Assembly: GCA_016778765.1 (NCBI GenBank)
Contig: JADHOV010000007.1
Coordinates: 1 to 64,000 of the forward strand
Reading direction: 5' to 3'
Origin: Paracoccaceae bacterium
GTDB taxonomy: Bacteria > Pseudomonadota > Alphaproteobacteria > Rhodobacterales > Rhodobacteraceae
Length of the DNA stretch: 64,000 nucleotides
Below, in pieces: positions 26,730 to 36,253 of the stretch. Position numbers and translations under genes: made by a program. Each line of letters begins with the position of its first letter. Positions within the stretch are counted from its first letter, which is position 1. The notes beneath the pieces were generated by a model. The model searched no databases and had not been told where the DNA came from. It saw only the letters and a list, made by a program, of their open reading frames with translations.

Positions 26730-27277
26730 GCCAAAATTTGCGTTTGGGCTTTGACTGAAACTAGGTTTACATACACGCGCCGGCGCCAAATATTTAAAGG
26801 CCCGCACTGTCTACCATAAGTCGGATCACGCTATCCGCGTCGGCACGCAAGTGCATCGGCAATTACAGCTCAAACCCGCGGCGTGAAAAGATAAAAAATA
26901 TCAGGCAGGCGGATATCTTCCCCAATGAGCTTAACTAGGAGGCGTACAGCCTAGTCGCTCTGGCGCAGCGGCCGTTTAAAATACCACCTCAAGCGTCAGG
27001 CAGGTAGGGATTACCTGATCTGAATATACTGGCTGAGCGTATCGGGTCTTGCAGCGCCCTGCGCGCCATGCGGCTTTTACCTCGCGGCTCAAGCCAATAG
27101 TCACCTAACCGCGCTGAGGCAGGCTTTCAGTATAGGCAGGCCAGTTTTTGAGCCTACACGGCGCCTTTTCGAACGAGTACCGACCGGCGCCATTGAATTT
27201 TTGCGGCATCCATAATATCCAATAGATCAAGACAGCCCCGTTCTGACAGAACCGGCAGGATCCGCGCAACGAGGCCC
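26730..27277. other. Gene-poor region between the SRAP remnant and the DUF1127 gene
   Basis: About 550 bases with no intact gene. A minus-strand frame around 27277-27160 gives a plausible stretch (GLVARILPVLSERGCLDLLD) but stops soon and has no start; it may be another relic. The region is richer in GC than the leader of the DUF1127 gene and shows no clear repeat, tRNA or terminator. Confidence 0.35.
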
Positions 27278-27499
27278 TTAAATAACCCCCACCAAATTTG
27301 GATTTATCTGCATTTGGGTGGTTTTTTTCTCATCTGCAGCATCCATTTCGGCCAAAACTTGAGCTTTGATCTCGTCCACATAGGTTGCGCGTGTGAAGCC
27401 AATACCTTGCAACTGATGATCGCTCAAATGGCTAAGGGTTTCAAAAGCAGCATTGGCTTGGCGCGCCACGATTAATGCTTTGAATATTTGTCTAACCAT
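27278..27499 (-). CDS. DUF1127 small protein
   Basis: 73 residues. The pattern LSHLSDHQLQGIGFTRATYVDEI (residues about 22-44) is the DUF1127 core (L..LSD.qL.dIGitR..i). In Rhodobacter such proteins are small basic RNA- or protein-binding factors encoded upstream of cuckoo-type sRNAs; others act in phosphate or carbon control. ATG 27499 follows GGAG by 7 bases. A cuckoo-like RNA lies on the same strand 2.4 kb downstream, beyond the DmdA-like gene, so the usual direct linkage is broken here. Confidence 0.75.
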   Translation of the reverse strand: MVRQIFKALIVARQANAAFETLSHLSDHQLQGIGFTRATYVDEIKAQVLAEMDAADEKKTTQMQINPNLVGVI

Positions 27500-27687
27500 C
27501 TTAATCTCCACTGCTTGAATGGCCGCCTAATTAGGCACTTTCTGCATGAGCAACATCATCTAAGTTAGAATTGCCGCCATGCAGCATTTGCAATGCTCGC
27601 TGGCTCATACCGCCACTGGCATTAAACGGGTACGTCAGCTAAAATTTTTCGGGCAGAGACAGTTTTTGTTAAAGAGAGGGGATTGAA

Positions 27688-28353
27688 ATGTGTGGAAGGT
27701 TTGCCATCACCATACCACAAGACGCGCTGGTCAACCTGTTTCATGCAACACCCGCTAATGACTTGCCTAGCACCCCCAATTACAATGTCTGCCCCACAAT
27801 GCTTATTCACACGCTTATTGCAGCCAACGGGATGCGCCAACTCAAACCAATGCGCTGGGGTTTCATACCAAAATGGTACAAAACAATGGCGGGGGGGCCT
27901 TTGCTGATAAACGCAAGGTCGGAAACGATCGCTGAAAAGCCCGCATTTAAAGAGGCCTGTCGATCAAGACGCTGTTTAATCCCCGCAGACGGATTTTATG
28001 AATGGCAGCGCGTTGAAGGGAAAAAGCCGGCGCCCTACCGCGTCACGCGCTCGGATGGTAGTCCGCTTGTAATGGCGGGGATATGGCAAGACTGGCAGTT
28101 GAATGGCGCCCAAGTAACCAGTTGTGCAATCGTAACCACCAATGCCAATCCCAAAATGGCACGGATCCATCACAGATTGCCTGTGATACTTGAACCAGAG
28201 GACTGGCCCCTTTGGTTGGGAGAGCAGGGAAAAGGCGCCGCAAAGCTTATGAATCCGGTCTCTGATCAGCTTTTGGATATCAAAAAAGTGTCAAACGCGG
28301 TGAATTCAAACCGATCAACAGGCGCCGCGTTATGGCAACCCATTTCGTCCTAA
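27688..28353 (+). CDS. SRAP/YedK-type abasic-site processing protein
   Basis: 221 residues. SRAP proteins (YedK, human HMCES) form a covalent thiazolidine link to abasic sites in single-stranded DNA. The active-site set is complete and at the same positions as in YedK: Cys2 (MCGRF), Asn75 in INARSET, Glu105 in ADGFYEW and a His at 161/162 in HHRLPVIL. Removal of Met1 exposes Cys2. It is divergent from the DUF1127 gene. A broken N-terminal duplicate lies at 26606. Confidence 0.93.
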   Translation: MCGRFAITIPQDALVNLFHATPANDLPSTPNYNVCPTMLIHTLIAANGMRQLKPMRWGFIPKWYKTMAGGPLLINARSETIAEKPAFKEACRSRRCLIPADGFYEWQRVEGKKPAPYRVTRSDGSPLVMAGIWQDWQLNGAQVTSCAIVTTNANPKMARIHHRLPVILEPEDWPLWLGEQGKGAAKLMNPVSDQLLDIKKVSNAVNSNRSTGAALWQPISS

Positions 28354-28618
28354 GCCAAACTCAACAGCAAAAACGGACGAGGAAGCAGCGCCGCGCATTT
28401 TGGTGATCACAATCGGCCAATGCGCAAATCTGCGGCTTTTAAAACCATCTCATTCGATCTTTACTCGCCCAGTCCATGGCCCATCATCCCCTTCAGGCCA
28501 GAGCAATGCTCGCAGAATTTGAAACCCTTGGAAACCCGAAAAACGACATTTGAGCGCACGAGGTTTTTACCCAACCGAAAGGCGCTTGGCGTGCCTTCTC
28601 GCCGTCTAGCATGATCAA

Positions 28619-29842
28619 TCAGACCAAAAGATCATGCGCCAAATGCAGCCCATCCACCAAGCGGTCAACTTCCTCGAGAGAATTATAAAATGCAAAAGAC
28701 GCCCGGCATGAGGCGGTGACACCCATGAACTCCATCAAAGGTCCCGCGCAATGCTGCCCTGCCCGCACAGCGATGCCTTTTCGATCCAGGATCGTCGAAA
28801 TATCATGTGCATGCGCGGCCCCCCGCAAAGTGAAGCTGAAAATCGGCCCCTTATCCTGCGCTGCGCCTTGCAGGGTCAGCCAATTCAAACTTCCCAACTG
28901 AGATTGCGCATAATCGGTGAGCGTCTTTTCATGCGTTTGAATCGCCTCAAACCCGATATCCATCATGTAATCCAGCGCCACGCCAAATCCGATGGTTTGC
29001 ACAATGCCCGGGGTGCCAGCCTCAAGCATCATGGGCGGATCATTATAAATCACCTTGTCTTTATGCACTTCTTTAATCATATCGCCGCCGCCGATAAAGG
29101 GGCGCATTTCCGCCATCCGTTCAGCGCGCATAAATATTGCCCCTGACCCTGACGGGCCGCAGAGTTTATGACCGGTAATCGCGTAAAAATCGCACCCGAT
29201 ATCTTGCACGTCAACGGCGTGATGCACCGCCGCCTGCGAGCCATCGACAAGCACAGGAACGCCTCTGCTGCGGGCGTGATGACAAATGGTTTTCACATCC
29301 ACGACGCTGCCCAGCACGTTTGACATATGCGTGATCGCAATCAGTTTGCTGCGCTCGGATATGGCATCGATAACCGCTTGCGGGTCCAAATTGCCCTGCG
29401 CATCAATATCAACCCATTTCAACACCACCCCATAGCGCTCGCGCAAAAAATGCCAGGGCACGATATTGGCATGATGCTCCATCACCGAAAGGATAATTTC
29501 ATCGCCTACGGTTAAATTTTCCATCGCCCAACCGTAGGCCACAGCGTTTATGCCTTCGGTCGTGCCCGAATTGAGCACAATCTCAGTTTCAGCGCCGGCG
29601 TTTAAAAACCGCGCCACAATGCCGCGCACCGCTTCATATTTATCGGTTGCCAGATTGCTAAGATAATGCAGACCACGATGCACATTCGCATATTCATGCG
29701 CGTAAGCTCGCGTCACCGCATCGATCACCACCTGAGGCTTCTGCGACGACGCGCCATTGTCCAAATACACCAAAGGCTGTCCGTTTACTTCACGGCTTAA
29801 AATTGGAAAATCTGCGCGAATAGAGGCGATATCAAACGTCAT
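28619..29842 (-). CDS. sufS: Cysteine desulfurase SufS
   Basis: 407 residues, PLP-dependent group II desulfurase. It takes sulfur from cysteine for the SUF scaffold. PLP-lysine is in AITGHKLCGPSGSG near residue 225, and the persulfide-forming Cys in RAGQHCAGPL near 365, with the long loop-free spacing of group II enzymes. It starts 6 bases after the YIP1-like gene and is the last gene of the suf operon. The sufT- and sufA-like genes that often follow in Rhodobacteraceae are missing: the 265 bases downstream hold no gene. Confidence 0.93.
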   Translation of the reverse strand: MTFDIASIRADFPILSREVNGQPLVYLDNGASSQKPQVVIDAVTRAYAHEYANVHRGLHYLSNLATDKYEAVRGIVARFLNAGAETEIVLNSGTTEGINAVAYGWAMENLTVGDEIILSVMEHHANIVPWHFLRERYGVVLKWVDIDAQGNLDPQAVIDAISERSKLIAITHMSNVLGSVVDVKTICHHARSRGVPVLVDGSQAAVHHAVDVQDIGCDFYAITGHKLCGPSGSGAIFMRAERMAEMRPFIGGGDMIKEVHKDKVIYNDPPMMLEAGTPGIVQTIGFGVALDYMMDIGFEAIQTHEKTLTDYAQSQLGSLNWLTLQGAAQDKGPIFSFTLRGAAHAHDISTILDRKGIAVRAGQHCAGPLMEFMGVTASCRASFAFYNSLEEVDRLVDGLHLAHDLLV

Positions 29843-29848
29843 AACAGG

Positions 29849-30421
29849 TCAGGTTCCCAAGAAAAATAAAGTGGTCAGCATCGCCAAACTCAGCACCCCG
29901 AGCATGCTGCCCAGCAGAGAAACAAAGGTTGCCTTGATCATATTGTCAAACCCATGAGCCACATCGATAAAGGTGATAAAAATCCAAAATGACCACCCGA
30001 TCAACGCCACTTGAAAAAACGCAGAAACCGGGGGCATGATGAACAAAAAGACGTAAGATATAATTTGCAATGCAAATTGCAGCACCTGCATCCAAGCCAT
30101 CAGCGCCATAATTGATTTAAAATCACCCAAGCCCTGTAGCTTCTCGCCAATCCAAGCAATGCCGAACGCAACCGCGGTTGTCACAACAAAAATGACAACG
30201 CAAATTTTCCAAGGTGCGCCAAGGATCTCAACCGCCTCGGCGCTTTGCGGCAAAATGAAATCAATGGTGAACATCAAAGCGGTGCTGGCGCAGACCATAG
30301 CCAGAAACAAAGAAAAGATCGCATCATAAGAAAGGTTGATCGCAATCACCTCTTGCGCCGCCTCTCTGGGCTTTGAAAAACTATCTCGAAGAAGCCGCTT
30401 TATCATCAACTCACCCGTCAT
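29849..30421 (-). CDS. YIP1-family membrane protein in the suf operon
   Basis: 190 residues. A short polar N-terminus (MTGELMIKRLLRDSFSKPRE) is followed by five to six hydrophobic helices, as in YIP1/DUF1282 proteins. I start at ATG 30421, which overlaps the stop of the preceding gene (ATGA), rather than the longer frame. Two similar membrane proteins between sufD and sufS are translationally coupled to each other. A role in Fe-S assembly is suggested only by position; no metal-binding residues stand out. Confidence 0.75.
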   Translation of the reverse strand: MTGELMIKRLLRDSFSKPREAAQEVIAINLSYDAIFSLFLAMVCASTALMFTIDFILPQSAEAVEILGAPWKICVVIFVVTTAVAFGIAWIGEKLQGLGDFKSIMALMAWMQVLQFALQIISYVFLFIMPPVSAFFQVALIGWSFWIFITFIDVAHGFDNMIKATFVSLLGSMLGVLSLAMLTTLFFLGT

Positions 30422-30903
30422 GGGGCCAGCGGCCGCGCCGCGCGCAGCCCCGCCGCCAAAAACCAAATAAACACCGCAAACCAAACAAAGCCGACGGCTT
30501 CTTTAATCCAAGTTTGACCTAAAAACCCTGAGATAAGCCCATGCAATAACATCAGGGGTGCGGCGGCCAAAAACGCCCAAAAAAGAACAACGCGAACACT
30601 GTAGGCTGACAGTGATGGCCCAAAAACACCCCAGCCCCATTTCACCAGCAAAGCCAAAATGTAAAACATCAACGGCGCCAAAAAGAACCAGCCAAACAAG
30701 GCGCCCCCCAAAAGCATATCCAAAGCTTTTTCTTCCAGATGCGCTTGGCGGGCAAGGCCCGGCCATTGCGCCAGAAAGGCCAATACGCAGCCGGCAGCCA
30801 AAAACGCCAAGGCGCGATCTTCACGCGGCCCCGCTTGCAACAAGTCGCTCATAACTTGGCCTGGCTTGGTGTAGCTTCTTACGATATTTCGCAACATTGA
30901 CAT
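30418..30903 (-). CDS. Membrane protein, YIP1-like, in the suf operon
   Basis: 161 residues with about four to five hydrophobic helices after an N-terminal segment reading MSMLRNIVRSYTKPGQVMSD. The shape mirrors the following gene, so the pair may be diverged paralogues. ATG 30903 lies two bases past the sufD stop codon; the longer frame would run into sufD. No function is known. Confidence 0.75.
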   Translation of the reverse strand: MSMLRNIVRSYTKPGQVMSDLLQAGPREDRALAFLAAGCVLAFLAQWPGLARQAHLEEKALDMLLGGALFGWFFLAPLMFYILALLVKWGWGVFGPSLSAYSVRVVLFWAFLAAAPLMLLHGLISGFLGQTWIKEAVGFVWFAVFIWFLAAGLRAARPLAP

Positions 30904-30905
30904 GC

Positions 30906-32189
30906 TTAGCTGCGCCGCCGAGCCAGCCACGCCTCTAATTGCTCAAGCATCGCGGCGGACAATATGTCATTGTCAATTTCATCAAGCGCCTCTGCGAGAA
31001 ACGCCAAAGTCAGCATATCCACCGCCAGCGGCGTCGGAACACCGCGCGAGCGCAGATAAAACAGCCCGTCTTCATCAATCGCACCCGAGGTGGACCCATG
31101 CGAGCAAATCACGTCATCTGCGTAGATTTCCAGCTCAGGCTTGGCCAGAAATTGGCTGTCTTCATCCAGCAAAAGCGATTGGCTAATCTGATAACCATCG
31201 GTTTTTTGCGCGCCAGGTTTGACAAGGATCTTGCCTTGAAAAACGCCAATAGCCCCGTTCCGCAAGACTTTTTTGAACACCTGTCGGCTTTCGCAATTCA
31301 CCGCATCATGAGTGATAAAGACCGTATCATCATGATGAAACGCCCCATCCCCCACGCAGGCTCCTGCAACATGCGCAACTGCATCATCACCCTTCAAGCT
31401 CAAAACGCAATCATTGCGGGTCAAAACGCCATTCACCGTTAAGGTAAATGATTTGAAAACGCTTTCCCGGCCCAAAGAAGCGAAGATGCTGCTGCTGCAG
31501 CGTTGTTCATGATCGCGGCCCTGCGCCCGTATGTGATGGAATTGCGCTTGATCCGCGACCTCAACCTCCATCACCAGATTGCTGCGCGCGGCGATAGGCC
31601 CGTTTTCAACCAACGTCAAAGATGCGTTTGATTCAAACTTGATCAGATGGTGCAACATCACATCAGATAGCGGATCTTCATGTCGATACACGATATTTAA
31701 AATAGGTTTCACCGCAGCTGTGACATGGATCAAAACGCCATCACTCGCAAACGCGGTGTTAAGCGCGGCCAAAGGCCGTTCCACCGGCGCTTGTCCCTGC
31801 GCCTCTAAGGTTCCATAAACCGGCTTTGCCCAATGCAGATCCAAATCTTGACAGGCGGCCAGGCGGTCAATTTGAACCCCCGAGCCAGTCAAATCATCAG
31901 AAGCCTCGGGGTCAAACACCCCGTCAACGAACACAATTTTAAGGCGCTCTAGATCACCGCAAAGCGCCGCTTCGGGCAGACCCAAAACCTCAGCCCGCGC
32001 AGCCTCAGGCGCCACCAACGCCGCGGGGTTGGTATATTTCCAATATTCATCGCGCCGGTCAGGCAATCCCATCGTTTTTAAAGTGTTGAGCGCCGCGGCG
32101 CGGGCCGAAGCACTCCAGCCCGTATCGATCGGCTGCATCATAGATAGACGCACCTCTAATGCACCTTGTTTGACTTGTGGCAAGGCCAT
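30906..32189 (-). CDS. sufD: Fe-S assembly scaffold subunit SufD
   Basis: 427 residues. The N-terminus (LPDRRDEYWKYTNPAAL) and the C-terminal beta-helix (CSHGSTSGAIDEDGLFYLRSRG, near 360-385) are those of SufD, the partner of SufB in the SufBC2D scaffold. The conserved His in CSHGSTSG is present. Its ATG shares one base with the sufC stop (TAATG), so translation is coupled. Cytoplasmic. Confidence 0.95.
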   Translation of the reverse strand: MALPQVKQGALEVRLSMMQPIDTGWSASARAAALNTLKTMGLPDRRDEYWKYTNPAALVAPEAARAEVLGLPEAALCGDLERLKIVFVDGVFDPEASDDLTGSGVQIDRLAACQDLDLHWAKPVYGTLEAQGQAPVERPLAALNTAFASDGVLIHVTAAVKPILNIVYRHEDPLSDVMLHHLIKFESNASLTLVENGPIAARSNLVMEVEVADQAQFHHIRAQGRDHEQRCSSSIFASLGRESVFKSFTLTVNGVLTRNDCVLSLKGDDAVAHVAGACVGDGAFHHDDTVFITHDAVNCESRQVFKKVLRNGAIGVFQGKILVKPGAQKTDGYQISQSLLLDEDSQFLAKPELEIYADDVICSHGSTSGAIDEDGLFYLRSRGVPTPLAVDMLTLAFLAEALDEIDNDILSAAMLEQLEAWLARRRS

Positions 32190-32944
32190 TAAGCAACCTC
32201 CGCCAAAATATCAGAATAACCGTTATTCTCCACTTCCAACGCCAATTCCGGGCCACCTGTTTTCACGATCCGCCCGTTTGCCATGATGTGAACAACATCC
32301 GGTTTGATATGATCCAGCAGGCGTTGATAATGCGTGATCACCAAAAAGCCACGGCCGTCATCGCGCAAAGCATTTACGCCTTCAGCAACCAGTTTCATCG
32401 CATCCACATCCAACCCGCTATCGGTTTCATCCAAAATACACATTTTGGGTTCCAACATCGCCATTTGCAAAATCTCATTGCGTTTTTTCTCACCACCAGA
32501 AAACCCTACATTGACCGGCCGTTTCAGCATATCTGCATCGATTTTCAGGGTTTTCGCCTTGGCGCGGACAAGTTTCAAAAACTCGGCAGCGCTCATTTCT
32601 TCTTCGCCCCGTGCCTTGCGTTGGGCGTTCACCGCTGTGCGTAGAAACGTCATATTTCCAACGCCGGGGATTTCAACCGGATATTGAAAGGCTAAAAACA
32701 AGCCGGCAGCCGCGCGCTCTTCAGGATCCATTTCAAGCAGATCAACCGAATCTAATGCCGCGCTTCCGCCCGTCACCTCATAGCCATCCTTACCGCTTAA
32801 GACATAAGACAAAGTGGATTTTCCGGATCCGTTCGGCCCCATGATCGCGTGCACTTTGCCCGCTTCAACTGTTAAATTCACACCTTTTAAAATTTGCTTA
32901 TCTTCTTCTTCCAACGACACGTGAAGATCTTTAATTTCTAACAT
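32189..32944 (-). CDS. sufC: SUF ATPase SufC
   Basis: 251 residues, a soluble ABC-type ATPase. Walker A GPNGSGKST is at residues 36-44, the signature reads GFSGGEKKRNE near 150 and Walker B CILDETDSGLD near 172. It powers conformational change in the SufBC2D complex during cluster assembly. The gap of 107 bases to sufB is the largest within the operon; it contains GC-rich inverted segments that may shape the message. Confidence 0.97.
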   Translation of the reverse strand: MLEIKDLHVSLEEEDKQILKGVNLTVEAGKVHAIMGPNGSGKSTLSYVLSGKDGYEVTGGSAALDSVDLLEMDPEERAAAGLFLAFQYPVEIPGVGNMTFLRTAVNAQRKARGEEEMSAAEFLKLVRAKAKTLKIDADMLKRPVNVGFSGGEKKRNEILQMAMLEPKMCILDETDSGLDVDAMKLVAEGVNALRDDGRGFLVITHYQRLLDHIKPDVVHIMANGRIVKTGGPELALEVENNGYSDILAEVA

Positions 32945-33051
32945 CTCTTACCTCAAATTAATTGATTAACGGGTTTGTTCTTCCACTCTGACACACCCGA
33001 TCTAACGTTTTTATCACCGGTAGCTCGCCCCGGATCCCGACACCGGCGCGG

Positions 33052-34575
33052 CTAGCCCACCGAGCCTTCTAGACTGATGGCAACCAATTGCTGCGCTTCC
33101 ATCGCAAACTCCATCGGCAAAGCCTGCAAAACATCTTTACAAAAGCCATTCACAACCAGCGCGACAGCCTCTTCTTCATCCATTCCGCGCTGACGGCAAT
33201 AAAACAGCTGATCGTCATCGACCTTTGACGTGGTCGCTTCATGCTCAACGCGCGAGGAATTATTTTTCACCTCGATATAAGGCACCGTATGCGCCCCGCA
33301 TTTATCCCCGATCAGCAAACTATCGCATTGCGTGTAATTGCGGCTGTTTTTGGCCTTGGGATGCATTGAGACCTGCCCCCGATAGGTGTTTTGCGCCACG
33401 CCTGCAGAGATCCCCTTCGAGACAATCCGAGATTTGGTGTTTTTGCCCAAATGGATCATTTTTGTGCCGGTATCCGCCTGTTGGTGATTGTTCGCAATCG
33501 CAATCGAATAAAACTCGCCCTGGCTTTCATCACCGCGCAGAATGCAAGACGGGTATTTCCAGGTCACAGCAGACCCGGTTTCAACTTGCGTCCACATGAC
33601 TTTGGCGCGATCACCGCGGCAATCTGCACGTTTGGTCACAAAGTTGTAAATGCCACCTTTGCCCTCCTCATCGCCCGGAAACCAGTTTTGAACCGTCGAA
33701 TATTTAATTTCGGCATCCTCTAGCAACACCAGCTCAACCACCGCCGCGTGCAATTGCGTGGTGTCCCGCTTAGGGGCCGTGCAGCCCTCGAGATAGCTGA
33801 CATAGGCGCCCTGATCGGCGATGATCAATGTGCGCTCAAATTGGCCGGTATTTTCTGCATTGATGCGAAAATAGGTAGACAGCTCCATCGGGCAGCGCAC
33901 GCCCGGGGGGATATAGACAAATGATCCATCCGAGAATACAGCGCTGTTCAACGTGGCATAGTAATTGTCAGACACCGGCACAACCGACCCGAGATATTGA
34001 CGCACCAATTCAGGGTAGTCTTTGATCGCTTCGGAGATCGAACAGAAAATCACCCCCGCTTTTTTCAGCTCTTCTTTAAACGTGGTGCCCACAGAGACGC
34101 TGTCAAACACCGCATCTACCGCCACTTTACGGCCCTCAGCGGGAACCTCTTGATCGGATTCCACTCCGGCCAAGATCATTTGTTCCTTCAACGGTATCCC
34201 CAGCTTTTCATACGTTGCCAAAAGCTTTGGATCCACTTCATCCAGCGATTTTGGCTTTTCAATCATTGATTTGGGGCGGGCGTAATAATATTGATCCTGA
34301 AAATCTATCTTCGGGTAGCTGACCATCGCCCAATCCGGCTCTTGCATTTGCTCCCAGCGGGCAAAAGCTTGCAAACGCCACTCGGTCATCCAGTCGGGCT
34401 CATCATTTTTTTCTGAGATCAGCCGCACGATATCAGGGTTCACGCCTTTCGGGGCGTATTCCATTTCAATCTCGGTATCCCACCCGTATTTATAGGCACC
34501 GCCAACTTCGCGCACCGCGTCAACAGTTTCCTGATCGACACCCTCTTTGACGTCCATTTGATCCAAAGCAGCCAT
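33052..34575 (-). CDS. sufB: Fe-S assembly scaffold subunit SufB
   Basis: 507 residues. It binds the nascent cluster with SufD and SufC. Family blocks include [20 protein letters not shown] near residue 95, the [20 protein letters not shown] region and the C-terminal [20 protein letters not shown] near 460, whose Cys and Glu/His residues are candidate cluster ligands. ATG 34575 follows AAGGAGG. Second structural gene after the IscS-like desulfurase. Confidence 0.97.
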   Translation of the reverse strand: MAALDQMDVKEGVDQETVDAVREVGGAYKYGWDTEIEMEYAPKGVNPDIVRLISEKNDEPDWMTEWRLQAFARWEQMQEPDWAMVSYPKIDFQDQYYYARPKSMIEKPKSLDEVDPKLLATYEKLGIPLKEQMILAGVESDQEVPAEGRKVAVDAVFDSVSVGTTFKEELKKAGVIFCSISEAIKDYPELVRQYLGSVVPVSDNYYATLNSAVFSDGSFVYIPPGVRCPMELSTYFRINAENTGQFERTLIIADQGAYVSYLEGCTAPKRDTTQLHAAVVELVLLEDAEIKYSTVQNWFPGDEEGKGGIYNFVTKRADCRGDRAKVMWTQVETGSAVTWKYPSCILRGDESQGEFYSIAIANNHQQADTGTKMIHLGKNTKSRIVSKGISAGVAQNTYRGQVSMHPKAKNSRNYTQCDSLLIGDKCGAHTVPYIEVKNNSSRVEHEATTSKVDDDQLFYCRQRGMDEEEAVALVVNGFCKDVLQALPMEFAMEAQQLVAISLEGSVG

Positions 34576-34595
34576 TTTGGCCTCCTTATTATTGG

Positions 34596-35645
34596 CTAGG
34601 CGCTACGGCGGCGACCTTGTAACCGATGTTGATGAGCGCCCCAAACCTCGACAAAGCGCTCGATATCTTCTTGTTTATTCTGCGGCCCCAAACTCACTCG
34701 AAGCGCGCAGGCTGCTTGCTCAGCTGAAAACCCCATGGCTTGCAAAACCCGGCTGCGTTTTACTTTTCCGCTCGAACAGGCAGAGCCTGCAGAGACTGAA
34801 AACCCCGCCAAATCCATTTGCATCACTTGGGTTTCCCCGCGCCAACCCTCCGAAATCATGTAACTCGTATTGGGCAATCTGCAACCACCCTGACCTACAA
34901 AAATAGTCTCCGAAGCGGATTGTACAACCGCCTTTTCTAGAATGTTTCTAAGTTTTTCAACTTGCTTCCAAACACCATCGGCCAAGTCGCGCTGTGCAGC
35001 CTCGGCCGCGGCGCCAAAACCGGCGATTCCAACCACGTTTTCAGTACCCGAGCGGCGGCCCATTTCTTGCCCGCCGCCTTTGATTTGTGCCGCGATCTCG
35101 GTGCCGCGCTTAACGATCAATGCGCCCACGCCTTTGGGCCCACCAATTTTATGCGCAGAGACCAGCGCCATGTTGGCGCCGGTCCAATGAAACGCAACGG
35201 GAAGCTTTCCAAACGCCTGTGTCATATCACACAGCGCCAAACCTTCGGGCAATTGCTGCAGAATGCCTGTTTCAGAATTTGCCAATTGCAGCGCCGTTAC
35301 CTCGGGCGCTTCGCAAGCCACCCCCCCATCTAAGCCGCAACTCAAATCGCTCTTACACCACGAGGACACGGCTTCATGCTCGATATCCGCGCAGCGAATG
35401 CCGCGCCCGTTCAGCGCCAATCCCGCCGCTTCGGTGGCGCCGGATGTAAAGATGACATCCGCGCCCTGCGCGCCCAATGCGGCGGCAACCTGCTGGCGGG
35501 CTGTTTCCACGATAGCGCGCGCCTGACGCCCCTCGGCATGCACCGAAGATGGGTTTCCCGCAAGCGCCATCGCATGCACCATAGCCTCGCGCGCCTCTTC
35601 GCGCAGCGGCGCGCTGGCGTTATAATCTAAATAAACCCGGTTCAT
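34596..35645 (-). CDS. IscS/NifS-type cysteine desulfurase
   Basis: 349 residues of class V aminotransferases. The N-terminus [20 protein letters not shown]-lysine block [16 protein letters not shown] near residue 165 and persulfide block [15 protein letters not shown] near 290 are group I (IscS/NifS) features, though the protein is shorter than E. coli IscS (about 404). Its ATG overlaps the iscR stop by four bases. So this operon carries two desulfurases, this one and SufS, as is usual in Rhodobacter. Confidence 0.92.
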   Translation of the reverse strand: MNRVYLDYNASAPLREEAREAMVHAMALAGNPSSVHAEGRQARAIVETARQQVAAALGAQGADVIFTSGATEAAGLALNGRGIRCADIEHEAVSSWCKSDLSCGLDGGVACEAPEVTALQLANSETGILQQLPEGLALCDMTQAFGKLPVAFHWTGANMALVSAHKIGGPKGVGALIVKRGTEIAAQIKGGGQEMGRRSGTENVVGIAGFGAAAEAAQRDLADGVWKQVEKLRNILEKAVVQSASETIFVGQGGCRLPNTSYMISEGWRGETQVMQMDLAGFSVSAGSACSSGKVKRSRVLQAMGFSAEQAACALRVSLGPQNKQEDIERFVEVWGAHQHRLQGRRRSA

Positions 35646-36103
35646 TCCTCATCAACCAATGACAAAAACGAAGGGATCGCCGGGCATGGAATGAGACCAT
35701 TCTGGATCACATCCGATAGGCGGGTCTGATGCAGAAATACGTATACATGCGCGCTCAGCCCCTCCCAAAGGCGGTTGGTTAGCGATTGTGCGCGGCTGCC
35801 AGAAAGCCCCCCAGTGGCGCCCGCGCCTTTATGCATAGCGTCCAGCTTTTCATCGACGGCCGACAAAACATCAATAATCCGCATCTCATGGGGCGATTTG
35901 CCCAATTTATAGCCACCGCCCGGCCCCCGAACAGATTGCACCAGACCTGAGCGCCTTAATTTAACGAAAAGCTGCTCCAAATAAGCTAAAGAGATATCCT
36001 GACGCTTGGAAATATCAGCCAATGTCACCAGCGCGTCCTGCGGTTGTAGGGCGATATCGGTCAAAGCGACCATTGCATATCTGCCTTTCGTGCTGAGTTT
36101 CAT
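35642..36103 (-). CDS. iscR: Rrf2-family regulator, Rhodobacter-type IscR
   Basis: 153 residues. The winged-helix start MKLSTKGRYAMVALTDIAL and GPGGGYKLGKSP are typical of IscR. E. coli-type IscR holds its 2Fe-2S cluster with three cysteines near residues 92-104; here that segment reads AMHKGAGATGGLSGSRAQ with none. The only cysteine in the protein is Cys140. This fits the unusual single-cysteine IscR described in Rhodobacter sphaeroides, which represses the suf genes. ATG 36103 is the family start; the track-length extension is not needed. First gene of the suf operon. Confidence 0.92.
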   Translation of the reverse strand: MKLSTKGRYAMVALTDIALQPQDALVTLADISKRQDISLAYLEQLFVKLRRSGLVQSVRGPGGGYKLGKSPHEMRIIDVLSAVDEKLDAMHKGAGATGGLSGSRAQSLTNRLWEGLSAHVYVFLHQTRLSDVIQNGLIPCPAIPSFLSLVDEE

Positions 36104-36179
36104 CGTTTCATCCCGCAAATTGATTGACCTGCATTGCTGCACAGACTATCTGCAACTCCAATCAAACGCCGCAGAGCAA

Positions 36180-36218
36180 TTTAGAATAGTTCTAATATGG
36201 TTGATATAAACTGTCAAC
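36180..36218 (-). promoter_or_regulatory. suf promoter with Irr-type box and a second operator
   Basis: On the minus strand TTGACA (36217-36212) and TAGAAC (36194-36189) are 17 bases apart, a good sigma-70-like pair. TTTAGAA-TAG-TTCTAAT (36180-36196) covers the -10 and matches the ICE/Irr consensus TTTAGAA-N3-TTCTAAA except for the last base. GTTGA-N9-TCAAC (36200-36218) is a second palindrome covering the -35, a candidate IscR site. Both positions predict repression. The sites are also 36-74 bases upstream of the divergent hydrolase gene. Confidence 0.7.
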
Positions 36219-36253
36219 AATAAGCCGCCGGCGCCAAGGAGAGAGAAAAGCGT

